In this document: in pieces, positions 35,617 to 48,100 of the stretch
Position numbering within the stretch: position 1 is the stretch's first letter
Layout of the letters: every line of letters starts with the position of its first letter
Assembly (NCBI GenBank): GCA_951640165.1
Contig: OX621243.1
Span: forward strand, 5,518,001 to 5,582,000
DNA length: 64,000 nucleotides
Direction of reading: 5' to 3'
Origin: Pseudoips prasinana
Taxonomy: Eukaryota > Arthropoda > Insecta > Lepidoptera > Nolidae
Notes under the pieces: model-generated
Database searches by the model: none
The model's input: only the letters and a program-made list of their open reading frames with translations
What the model was told of the DNA's origin: nothing
Position numbers and translations under genes: made by a program

Positions 35617-35749
35617 CAGACATGCACATCAACCTACCCCAATCAGTAAAATTTTCCTCATTGGAAGTGAACCTTATGCTTAAGTTATAAAGTTGAAAAT
35701 CTATAAAAGAAATTTGACAAATTGGGGTAGCTGGATGTGCTGGCGTCTG
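35617..35749. mobile_element. MITE, second copy of the CAGACGCCAGCACATC family
   Basis: It matches 29978-30111 along most of its length (AAAGTTGAAAATCTATAAAA shared). The left end is eroded (CAGACATGCACATC); the right end is intact. Confidence 0.6.
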
Positions 35750-36429
35750 TCTGTAATCAGCTGACAGACATGGTATAGAGGACCATACATTTATTATTGC
35801 TTATTTTGCAAACTGATTTCTACTTGTTATTTAGATGCATGGATAGTTAGAAGTTTTAACACAATTAAATGTATAAGAAACACAGTAAGTATCCCTTCCA
35901 AGTTCATCTACTATAAAATCATATTCATCTATTTTCCGCTCGCTTGATTTTTGTATCTCAGAGAAATCAATGAGATCTCTCCAGCTGTGTTGGATTACCA
36001 TTCCATGAAACTATGGTGTAATTGGTTGCGTACACTTGTGCATTAAGTCTATCAGAGCTGTCTAGTTTCAGTCAAGAATGACCTTTGTAGGCGAAATGCG
36101 GCAAGCGCTGTTAAAGTCCAGCGGTAGCGTATTCGAGATATTTAAAAAGATCACGGGCTCGAATCTCTTGTCAGCCCAAAAGTGTCTAAAAATCCATGAA
36201 ATTAAGTAGTTATAAAATCGAAGATTATTTGCTAAGGGTTATTTCAGTATTAACTACATTACAGGCCGTACGGAACTAGAGAATTAGTACTAAATCCAGT
36301 AAATACAGAGTATAGTTTCAAAATGGCTATATTTTTCTTGTTCTCAACAATCAACGGTAATGTTTGTATTCCAATCAAACAAAATAAAGAGTTTATTAAT
36401 TTCGTTTATGGTTATCAACTTTTTTTGTG

Positions 36430-36710
36430 GTGGTGTTGCAGAACCAAAAAAATCATATCAATCATCAACGACCTTGTTTATGGCTGGATTCATAAACACG
36501 ATTTTCGTTTATGGTTATCGACTATTTATTATTATTATATAAATATAATATATCCATATAACAAAAGTCCACATATCTCGGGTGAATTTACAATTATATA
36601 ATTCTCTGACACAAAACACAATTTGCAATTGTGGTGTTGCAAAACTAAAAAAATCATATCAATCATCAACGACCTTGTTTATGGCTAGATTCATAAACAC
36701 GATATAGATA
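36430..36710. repeat. Direct repeat of about 78 bases
   Basis: 36431-36510 and 36630-36707 share GGTGTTGCA, then AAAAAATCATATCAATCATC and AACGACCTTGTTTATGGCT, with two or three differences. Unit identity is unknown. Confidence 0.6.
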
Positions 36711-37395
36711 TGAGCAGTAGCGCCATCTAGTATACCTTTAATAAATTAAGCACCAATGTAGGCAACCAATCTGGGAAGGAATACTGAATTTTTTATATCT
36801 ATCAAACTAGCATCGACATGTAAGTAACAAATAAATGGCACTAATATAACGGCATATGATAATTATATAACTAGCTCTATATAAATAGATGCATATACTT
36901 ATGTTTGTATGTTAGCAAGCACTTATGCAACATATAAATAAATAGTATGAGACATTAGTCGAGCCATGTACCCATCATTTGAACAATTTGTATATCATAA
37001 GTTATTGCACGAAAAGAAAGCGCCTACTGTTTTCCCAACTCATACTCACAACTTTTCAAAAGTTGTTCATTTTCATGGATAGATGGCGTTGTTTCAGAAT
37101 CTCTACTTTTTACGTTATATGTTACATATTTAAGATATGGTAGTGGGTCGCTGGGTACTTACAATAGTAAATCACTAAGATCATGTTTTAACAAGTTTAA
37201 ATATATATATTTTCTTATTTTATCTCAATTGCCGGATATCTTTTATGGGAGTGATTTTGGAAAGGGACGGAAATATGTTACAGGAAACCGGTTAGCGGGG
37301 ATGAGCGCGCTATTTGATTTGACCAATGAACCCGCGCGGTGGCTGACACATTGTGCTAATACCTTTTGCGTTAGGTTGGTAGCATGAGTAGAGTA

Positions 37396-37681
37396 TGAAA
37401 CTGATCGCAAACCTTCAAATTGGAAGTGTTGAGTGAGTTTGACTTGTTTTTTCATAATGTGATTAGTCGAATATATCATATGCTGCTTCTGTTAGGCGCG
37501 CTCCTATCGATAATATCTAAAGCCTACAAATAGGATAGGAGGTCATAATGTCTTCTTGTGTAGTCATTAAATTATTGTAAGAAAATGCGTTGATGCTCCT
37601 AAACGGACAGTTACAGAAGTTGAAAGAGCCAAGGCTGACTTACTCAGCACTTCCAATGTAAAGTTTTGCGATCAGTTTTAT
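37396..37681. repeat. Inverted repeat, possible MITE remnant
   Basis: GAAACTGATCGCAAACCTTC with TTGGAAGTGTTGAGTGAGTT at 37398-37440 is mirrored at 37641-37681 (CAGCACTTCCAAT, TTTGCGATCAGTTTT). Arms are about 42 bases and diverged. No gene lies between. Confidence 0.45.
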
Positions 37682-37689
37682 TTCACCGA

Positions 37690-38926
37690 AAAGGACAACG
37701 CTAAAAAAAATCACAGTCGCAATGATTCGCTATATCAGTGTTTGCGCACACGCATTAGGCAAATAAAAATAGAAATACAATAGTAAGTAAGATCGGGCGA
37801 GCCAGATCGCACTTTATAGTATCGCATCGACAGTAGCTATTTCTATAAGTGTCTTAGCAAAGTGGACCTTCTGTATATATTTTGTGACGTTGTACAAACC
37901 ACGTGTACTTTAAAATTAGGGATTCAAACGATATAACACCAACCCAAAGCGTTTAGATTTAAAGTGCGATATTTAACATATGTATGTGTGAACACGATCC
38001 TTAAAAAAATATCACTTTGAGGTTTCATACGAAAACAGTCCCATTGCTTGGTGAATTTTATTATATTATTGTGTAAGTTTTTACAAATCCAGTCAAGGAG
38101 CTTCAGCAGCTGGAGAACCACAACCACTGTCATTATGATAACGATAATTATGAAAGTTTCATTTTAGAGAATTTTGTTGTGCACTAACACCGAAACCCGT
38201 GCAAGAAGATTTTCTCCGACAGAAGATAAATGTGTTTTAACACTATTTTAATGAAACCAAAAGAATTATTATAGATATAAATGTTATAATCTGTAGAGAA
38301 CTTGAATTTTTCTGCATTATGTTAAGTATACAAACACAACAAACGAATTGTTGTGGTACTGCACCAATATTAAGAACGACTCATGAGTTTCTCTTGCTAT
38401 CGGAACAAAGGCAAATTGAATCTGATAACTAAGTGAATAGAGGTAAAAAAATTCAAAAAGCTATCATGTCGAGGGTGAACTTTCAACTAGTTCAAAATAG
38501 GGATACTAATCTATGGAATGAGGCACTTGAAATTAAATATTAGGACCCATTTAACAAAATGTTAATAGTAGCTTTTAAAAGAATAATAAGGTTAAAATAT
38601 CCTTCACAGAATTTAATAAATTTGATTTTTAATATTGAATGTCTAGTAAGTAAAGACATGGCTTTATCCGAGCACCACATTGACATAGTGACTCCTTTTC
38701 ATTAAACATATCCATTTAGAAACAAGATAACGTTAAATCTATTTGTATAGGAATACGTTTCGAAAACCTTTAATTAAATATTCTCTTAAAATGCAAGTTC
38801 TCTATTAAGATTAAAGTATAAAGAAATAAGAAAGAAATGTATTAATAAGCGAGAATACTTTTAATTGCCAAGCGACCCATCCCACTTCTGAACTCTACTG
38901 AAAACATAGATAATCACCGCCGTGCC
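37690..38926. other. Intergenic DNA downstream of TBC1D15
   Basis: It should contain the 3' UTR of the minus-strand TBC1D15 gene at its high end. No other gene is recognised. Confidence 0.35.
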
Positions 38927-39193
38927 TTAAAAATTCATGTCTAAGCCTATTTGATACATAACTTCGTCCGCATCTTGTCCAAACATCGTCCTGCCATTAC
39001 CATTTTGTAGCTCAGAAGTGGCAGATTCCTCGTTTTCTGAATGTGTTGAAGTTGATGTGTTGAGGGTAGGTAAGCCGAGAATTGTTCGGATTTGGTCCGT
39101 TAAGTGTGGCGCGGATACTATCTGGTGGTATATCCCTTCGGCTGTGCTTAAAATTTTGTCGACGTCGAGACACATTGATAGGTCGTTTACGTG
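38927..39193 (-). CDS. TBC1D15: TBC1D15 exon 10 (terminal)
   Basis: Residues 588-675: HVNDLSMCLDVDKILSTAEG to QIGLDMNF and TAA. Acceptor TTTGTTTCAG. It holds a polar C-terminal tail of low conservation. Confidence 0.9.
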   Translation of the reverse strand, partial: HVNDLSMCLDVDKILSTAEGIYHQIVSAPHLTDQIRTILGLPTLNTSTSTHSENEESATSELQNGNGRTMFGQDADEVMYQIGLDMNF

Positions 39194-42100
39194 CTGAAAC
39201 AAAAGGCACCAAATATAAGATATCAGTGGAGTAGAACACATGTAACGCGATTCTTAGTGAATGCCCTTTTAATAAATTCATTCCTGTGCGGTATTAAATG
39301 ATAGAATAATAATGATAATAATATCCTGGGAAATTATTTACACAGGGCCATCTGATCCCAAATTAAGCCGAGCTTGTACTATGGAAACCAGATAACTGAT
39401 ATATTACATATATAACATTTCTTTTGTAAATACATACTTATACATGACATGTTCATGCACACAAATATCTGTCCTGGGTAGGAATCGAACCTCCAGCGTG
39501 AAAAGCAAGCATTTGCCAACCTCGTCAACAGGCTCGTTCACTTACTTCTTACTCTACTATCTTTATTCTAAATTTCAATGATTTATTACCCCTTAATATT
39601 GACAATGAATTTTATGTAATTATTGTTATTCATGTAATACAGACACAACGTAATTTTTTTTAAAGAATGCCCCCGTACTAGGAAATCGAATACTTGGTAC
39701 TTTACAAACATATAACAGATAGACACAGATTACATCCAGACTCAGAACAACCATTTATTAGTCACACAAATAGTTATCCGGCGCGGGACAAGAATCGGCG
39801 AGGCGGCTATATATATATGTAGTAAAAAAAGTTACCGGTTACCGGTTGTAGTAAAAAAAGTATTTTATATGTATATATATAAAATACTTTTTTTACTACA
39901 ACCGGTAGGTGGTGAAATGAAGTATCTAAGCAACGCTCTTGATAGGAAAAGTTTACTCACTTTCAAAATCTCAGTAAAACCATAATCTTTACTGATAAGA
40001 ACATCTTTTTCGGCATCGAGTATGGCAACACATATTAACAAGTGGAAGTTTGAGCATGGCAGCCCCGTCCATAAAACTTCCCATAGCCTGAAAACAAATA
40101 TTATTTGGTTTAATTTGAGATCTTTTTCGGTTGGTCGTTGTTTTGTACAGACACAAACAAATAATTAGTACATAAACAAAATTATTTTCAAAGCTTTTCT
40201 AAATGTCTTTATACTTTAGAAAGCACACATTATCAGATCACTGGATCGGCAAGGTTAAGCACCTAGACCTGCGATCAGTCTATAGTTGGGCGACCGCTTT
40301 GGTGTATGATTTCCTCGGAATGTCTTCACTTCGCGGGGCACGATAAGCTTTCGTTCCTGGTTCTCATATATAACAACTGTCTAACTACCACGGTTAATGA
40401 GATGCAGCCTAGTGGAAGAGGGACTGACAGACAGCAGACCTTTATTAATAGGGTCCCTTTTTACCCTTTGGGTACGGAATCCTAAAAACAACTCACGAAC
40501 ATAAATAACTATTGTAATTGCAGTAAAGGTGCTTCATGAGGAAAACAGTTTTCAAATAAACATGTATTATTTGAAAACTGTGTTAAACTAGTAAAAATAC
40601 CTTGATCTACTTTAAAAGTATCTTGTTTTCCTTAAAATATCTTGATTAAATCTAAAATATCTTAGGGCTAGCGCAAACGGGCCACCGACCACAGCCACTG
40701 GTGGCCAGCGACAGCCACATAACATACTTTTTTATATATTTTGTATAGACGCGCCGCACACGTGTGGCGGCCACTCGCTACAGCAGTGTCCGCGACACGC
40801 CACTAGTGGTCGCTACAGGCCACACAAAACGCCCACAGCCGCCACTCTCGTACTGCTCCACCCCCGCGCAGTTAACCGTTACACGATGTACGTATCGCAC
40901 GCGTCACCATGGAGCACGACGCCTCAATGGACACCAAACACCGGTGGCGACTTCCAAACATCGGTGGCTGTCGCTCGCCTCTGATATTGTTACAAATGAG
41001 GCGGTAGCGCGCGACATCCACCGGTGGCTGTGGTCGGTGGCCCGTTTGCGCGGAGCCTTATTGTACTCAAAAATACTATTTATATACTGTATGTCTCTAT
41101 GATAAGTTACCTAATAATCTAAAAACACTACCTTGCAGATTATTTAAAATTGAGCTATATGAACGGTTGAATGAAAATAACTTCCATAGCACTAAGGAAT
41201 TCCTGGAACTGAAAATTTGCATGCCTTAGTTTTTAAGCAAAACATGTATGGTCTAATTCTATTTTATAACAGCTCTGGGGCTCTACCGGCTAAGTCCCCG
41301 AACATCGATTTCTTAAATGGCGTTCAAATAAATTAAGGTTAAAAATTACTTAATCAATCGTGAAATCAGCTTCCATGAGCACATGGGACATCATATATGG
41401 TACGGAAATTCGTCAACGTTGAAGCCGATTTAACGATTAAATCATTTTTAACCTTTATTTGAACGCCATTTACGAAATAGATGTTCTGCGACTTAACCGG
41501 TAGAGCCCCTTCTTCTTCTTAGCGATTCGATGGCAAACTTGTTAAATTTTTGTGGCCCAGAACGTGGCCACAGTGATTGCCCTGCTTGTGGCATTTTTAA
41601 GGTCGTGCCATGAACATGTGGCAGGGCAGGCTGGACACGATGTTAGATGGGCCATGGATTGGACCGATGCTCCGCAAATACAGTCCATTTTAGGGTTGTC
41701 TGACAGTCCCCACCTAGACATGTTTTCTTTACTTCGGCCCACCTGAGTCCGGAGTCTGTTTAGGGACTTCCAGATCGGCCACGGTAATTGATATCCAGGC
41801 GGGAGGCTTTCGGAAAGCGTGACAAGCTGATCCATGAATCCTTTTTGTGCACGCCAGATGCTGCATCTTGCTGTTGAGGGATCGGTCGTTAGTGGCGTGG
41901 TGCATTTGGCAAAGCTATTTCGGCTTTTAAGCCTTTGCGGCGGTAGCCTATGCCCATAGAGGGGGTGCCGGGGATCACCATCCATTTTGGCCCTTTCTAG
42001 GGAGCTTGCAACAGTCCTGCGAACGTCTGGTGGCGCTATGCCAGCCAGTGGATACAGCATATTTACCGGAGTCGGCTTCAAACACCCAGTGATTATCCGG

Positions 42101-45100
42101 CACGATTCGTTTAAAGCTGTATCCACTAGCCTTGCGTGCGTGGAGCGAGCCCAAACTGAGCAAGCGTATTCGCCGGCAGAAAATGCTAACGCCAGTCCTG
42201 ACGTCCGCAGTACTTGCGGCGTTGCTCCCCATTTGGTTGTGACTAGGCGGTGCAACAGGTTATTGCGGGCGTGCACCTTCCGCTTCAGTTCCTCACAGTT
42301 CCTTTTATAGGTGAGGGATCTATCCAAGGTAACTCCGAGGTATTTCGGAGAGCAGTTGTGAGTGATAGGCACTCCTTCCCAGGCAATCTTGAGCTCACAC
42401 CCCGCCTGAGCGTTGCGAAGGTGGAAAGCACAGGACACAGTTTTGGAGGGATTAGGCTTGAGAGAGTTTTCACCGTAGTACCTACTCAGGTCACTTAGTG
42501 CTGCGGTGAGATTAGCCTCAACCTTGTCAAAACTGGTCGCTTGAGACGTGAGCGCAAGATCGTCCGCATAGAGGAAGCGGGAAGTGTTTGGGCTGGATGG
42601 TTGGTCGTTGGTGTATATATTGAATAGGAGCGGGGCCAAGACACTCCCCTGGGGAAGTCCAATCTTTTGCCCCCTCCAACGACTTTTCTCCGAGAGAAGG
42701 TGGACCCGAAAGCGGCGGTTGTGGAGTAGTTCGCGAAGAATGTTGACGAACTTAAAGTCAGCTGTCAGAGTCTCCACCTTCCACAGAAGCCGTCTCAGAT
42801 TCACTGTGTCGTAGGCTGCTGATAGACCTACAAACACAGCACCGGTCACCTTCCCCCGTTCAAACCCATCCTCAAAGTGTTGCGTGAGCTTGAGTACCTG
42901 GTTGCTACAAGACTTTATTGGTCTGAAACCTGCCTGCTCTGGGATTAATCTCGGGTCGACAAAGCTTGTGAGGCGTGTCAGCAACAGCCGTTCAAACAGC
43001 TTATATGTGTGGCATAGGAGCGAAATAGGTCTATAGTTTTTACGGTCTTGTACCGGTTTTCCTGGCTTTGGTATAGCTATGACCTTTGATTTTCGCCAGA
43101 TGCGGGGAATTTGGGAGGTTTCGAGACAGGTGTTAAACATTTGCCGGTAGAGCCCCTGTATACTATGTTTTTGTAAAATAAATATATGATTATGACTAAT
43201 ATTTTGTTATAAACACAGACATAACAATTTTGCAATTAACCTATATACTCGCCAAACTTTTACGTTTAATGGCTTATAATGGTTTAAAACTTTAATCTAC
43301 TCTAAAATATCTTCATCTACTCTAAAATACCTTAATCTACTCCAAAATGCATTAAACATCACCTCATTATATCACGGTGAGAGAATTCTCTCTTGAACCA
43401 AACCAGAAGCCATCGGAAGCAGAAGTACATGTTTCCAGAGTCTTTCTGCGCTAAATGATTGGCAAGTTCGGGGCTCGCGAACATTAGTAGCTGTTGTAGT
43501 TGCAGCAATTGGTGCTTCATTCCTGCTTGGTCCATATCGAAGTTCGATGCCTATGGAATAAATAAGGCATTTTTAGACTACTTTATACTTTTAGAGTTAT
43601 TTCTATACTTACTTTTAGAGCTTTTTTTGTTTAAGAAACGCTCCAAAATGTTTTTTTTTAATCTTTTGATATAATCAAATGTTTAACCCTTAAGTAGGCG
43701 GTAGACTATACGAGACCACACTAATACCACCTTATTTCCTTGTAATAAGGGTCAAAAACTATAAAAATAATATGAAAATAGCTGGTTAAGGGTTCGACTT
43801 AACCCTAAACCAGCTATTTTCATATTATTTTTTATAGTTGTAAGTTTTTAACAATAATCAAATAGGAACATAAGCGTCCATATTCGTTACTTAAGATTGT
43901 TATTAGATTACAATAAACTATGGGAAAAATTTAAGGGTAGAAATAAATGTTTTATTATATTGCTAGTTGAAACTGCTACTGAACTTCAGAAAGCGACTTT
44001 TCATTACTTGACATACTCCAAATTGAGTGAAAATAAATACCTTACAGTTGTCTGTATAAACCCGACCTATCAATATCATTCCCCCTATCCTTTAGAGTAG
44101 TCGAACATATCCTACTCCAAGTTACATTAAAACCTTAACAATATTAAAATTAACTTACAATTTTCTCCATAAATCCAACGAAACACCAAAAGCTATCCAC
44201 CTCGTTCCCTAGCAATAATAGTAGAGGCGCTAAGATGTCGCTCATGCCTTGCACATATCCCAGGTCGAAGTTGTACATCACATAGGTCATGAGAATGTCT
44301 TCCAGGACTACTAAATTGGGATTATTGTCTCCAGCGTAAAATGGATGAGTTCTGTCTGTTCGGTTGACATCTTTTTCTACAAGGCTTTTCCTGTCTCTGT
44401 ATTCTGTGAATCTGTAAAACATATACAAAACTGTAGTTTGTTCCATGATGTATGGCTGAGGGCGAAGAATATCAACATCCCATATCATCCCGTGGCGGGC
44501 GGAGTAATTCAGATTAATGATTATTCACACACGGCCATCTGATCCCAAACTAAGCAGAGCTTGTACTATGGAAACCAGATAGCTGATATACTACTTTTCT
44601 GTTGTAAATATAATATAGATAATAACACCCAGACACAGGATAAACAGACATGTTCATGCACACAAACAGATATCTGTCCTGGGTGGGAATCGAATCCACG
44701 ACCTCCAGCATGAAAAGCAAGCATTTATCAACCACGCCAACAGGTCCTTCTATCTTGGTACAATTCACATTTCCATCTGATCCCATACTAAAGCCTGTAT
44801 GGCAAACGGACAATTGATCAACATACTTAAATTTTTGTAAATATCTATACATATAATAAAATCGTAGGAAAGTCAAAACTGTACATTGAATGTTTTTGAA
44901 ACAGGATACTTGGGGTGATCTATAATCGATATTGAAGCCAAAAATATAGTTTTTAGAATTTATGTCTGTTTGTCCGTATGTGCGTCCGGGCTAAACTCAA
45001 AAAGTACTGCATGGATTTACTTCAAATTTTGCATGAATATTACTAAGAGGTCGGGCCAACATATAGGCTACATATTATCACGCTATCAACTACGGGGTAG

Positions 45101-48100
45101 GAGCTGTGATCCTACTAATATTATAAAGGCGAAAGTTTGTGAGTGTGAGAGCGTGTATGTTTGTTACTTCTTCAAGTCTAAACGGCTGGAGCGATTTTAA
45201 CAAAATTTGTCTTAGCAGTAACCAGCGGGCCAGGGCCAACGAAATATATACCAGAGAAAGCACAGCAGTGTTTGTCTTAAGTACCATGAAGATATTCATG
45301 GTACTTAAGACAAACAGACAAAAAATAAACGCCACGATTGGCAGAGGGGACCACAATCGCAGTATGATAATACTGCGATTGTGGTCCCCTCTGCCAATCG
45401 TGGCGTTTATGGCATGTACCCTCAAATATGGATCTTCGTCCATATTTGAAATACTTCCACTGCTGTCGAGCAGTGGAAGTATTTCGGCTGACTTGATGAT
45501 GTTAATGTCAAGAAATTTCTTCGTAATTTTTGGAAACTCAATATAATTTAATAGGGAATATCTAAGTGATGGGGTCCTTATTAATTTTATTAAAATCTAT
45601 TGTAAAGTCGGTTTTATGTATTTCTTAAATAGTAATTATTTAAACCCGGTTACGGTTACGTTGTAAACGGTATTCCCGCGTTAAACTTTATAAATTATAG
45701 CCTACGTGTTATTCCGATATATAAGCTATATTACTACAAAGTTTCATCGAAATCCGTTCGGTAGGTTTTGTGAGAAGAAGTAACAAACATACACACTCAA
45801 ACACTCACAAACTTTCGCCTTTATAATATTAGTGTGATTTATTCTACACACAAACAAAACAAAGATTACAATGTGAGATAGTCATGAGTATAGGCGAGTA
45901 TAACTTATTAATCAGTTTTCTGACCAAACCAAACACAAAGGAAGATTTGTTTTTTAGTGTAGAACAGTATACAACAATATCTCAGTATAAAAATAGACAG
46001 TACGCAAACTGCCAGCAAACGGTAGAAACAGCACACTCGCACAAACATGCGCATCGACAAGGCCTCTAAGCGGTTGTCGCGGTGCTGTCAGTAGTGAGTG
46101 CCGCGTCGAAACCAGTGGTAGCATATAAGTTTATCCCTGCAACCTTTTTAAAAATCCACGTGCGTATCGCGTAGTATACGGCTGTTTGAACTTGGCTTCA
46201 TCAAAACGGAAGATTTGGTATTTTAAACGTCGTGCTGATTTATAAAACAAATATGTTTTAATTAAGTATAATAATAGGTATCTAAAACATTAAAATGTAT
46301 ATAATTTTTCATTCAATATGTACCTAAATATCTATGTTACTAGAAATAATAATGTATACAACTATATTACTACAAACATGTTCTGACTATTTACAAGCGC
46401 TTTTTTAAAGTCTACGTGAATAAAAAGAAAAAAAAAAGAAAGTTACAACCCTACAGCTTCAATAGAGCGTAGGAATTATTCCATCACTAGTTGATGGAAT
46501 AATTCCTACGCTCTATTGAAGCTGTAGGGTTGTAACTTTACTAACTTAGTTACTTTACTGTCCATATTTATACTGTGACATTATCAACTTAAAATTAATA
46601 TTACCTACGTATAGATATATACAAGGTGTTACATAAATAGTGGATATAACTTTAAGAGTGTTATCTACCCATGAAACTGAACAAAATATACATAATCAGT
46701 TAGTGAAAAAAGAAAAAGTTTTTTTGGTTGCCTATACAGAACGCATCTGCTGATCGTTATTCTTGTATCGGAAGTTCTAAAAGGGCTCATAATCACACTA
46801 ATACTATAAAGGCGAAACTTTGCGAGTGTGTATGTTTGTTACTTCTTCACGTCTAAACGGCTGGAGCGATTTTAATAAAATTTGATAGCTGACAACCTGG
46901 ATTAACAAATAGGCTATAATTTACAAAGAATTACGCGGGTAAAACCGCGGGGCACAGCTAGTACTACAAAATATTACGATAGGAAATGTGACTTAATTCT
47001 TTGTTTAAACCTTTACCGGGCAGCGGGGATGTAGTTACTACCATATTTTGAACTCTATTAGCTTGTAATAAAGTTCAAAATCAATAACAAAGCGCAAGGA
47101 GAAATATATGTACTGTCCGTTAGAGTTAAAAGAATTTGAGTATAGGGGTGGACTAGGGCGAATAGAATAGGGAAGGAAGTCCCAAAGATTTTCCTAGTAA
47201 TGAAACTTTCCTAACTTTGCTTGACCTGATCGCAGTCTAAGGGTTATCAAATTATTTTACTCACCGAGCTTCCTGTCTCTCCGTCATAGACCTCCATTGC
47301 AGTTTCATAGAGAAGTATTCTTCTGTTCTCTTCTTGTGTAAGGCTCTTAATTGCGAATGGGTCATGTGCCACGGGTAGTAGTCCAGGAGATACTTCCAAA
47401 CTGAGTGCCTTATTGAATGTGCGACACCCTAGAGAAAAAGTAAAATGTGTATTATTTTGTCTGATACCAGAGCGTCAGAAAATACTAAGGCCCGTCATCA
47501 CGTGTTTTATCGATACTGACTGACTGACTTCACACAATGGCGTAGTATGTAACGCTACGGTGACGCGCCGGACAGCTACGTGAAATCGACACATTGCATT
47601 ATTTGATAGGCCAGCGCTGAGTAAACCTGCGTTGGAAACACGTTGCCGCTGTGCCAGCGCCCTGTCGACGTTGCTCGAAAGACGCTAGTGTGGCGTGTCT
47701 CTTAAGATACCTTTAGGAACGGCGCCGACGATACCTTTAGGCACGGCACCCACTATCGGTGGGCATCGGTGCGGCTCGGTACAGCTCGGGCGCCTTACGG
47801 TGGCTTCAGGCGGCTTCAAGCGCCTGAGAGCTGCCTCGGCAGTTCTAAGCACACCTAAGGACGCCGTAGCTGATTTTGGGTAGCCTCAGAATAGTTCGGA
47901 CGGCAGTTACATCGCAGAGCAGTCGTAACGACACGTGAAAATAGTTGTGCGTGTGTATTTAGAATGGTGGATTGGGACTTAGTTCTCATTGTCTTGATGG
48001 AGAAGAACAGAAACTTGGAGCCTTAAGGCAAATAAGAAGATTTTGGGTGCTTACGGCTGCCGAGGCAGTCCGAAGTCGCCCGACGCAGCTCTCAGGCGCC

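Noticed and set aside
40764..41102. 112-codon frame rich in Arg and Pro
   Set aside because: It lies inside the TTA-flanked Harbinger-type MITE and includes its terminal repeat; GC-rich sequence gives long chance frames.
45090..45546. Frames with mirrored peptides on both strands
   Set aside because: The same residues appear on both strands because of the palindromes; not coding.
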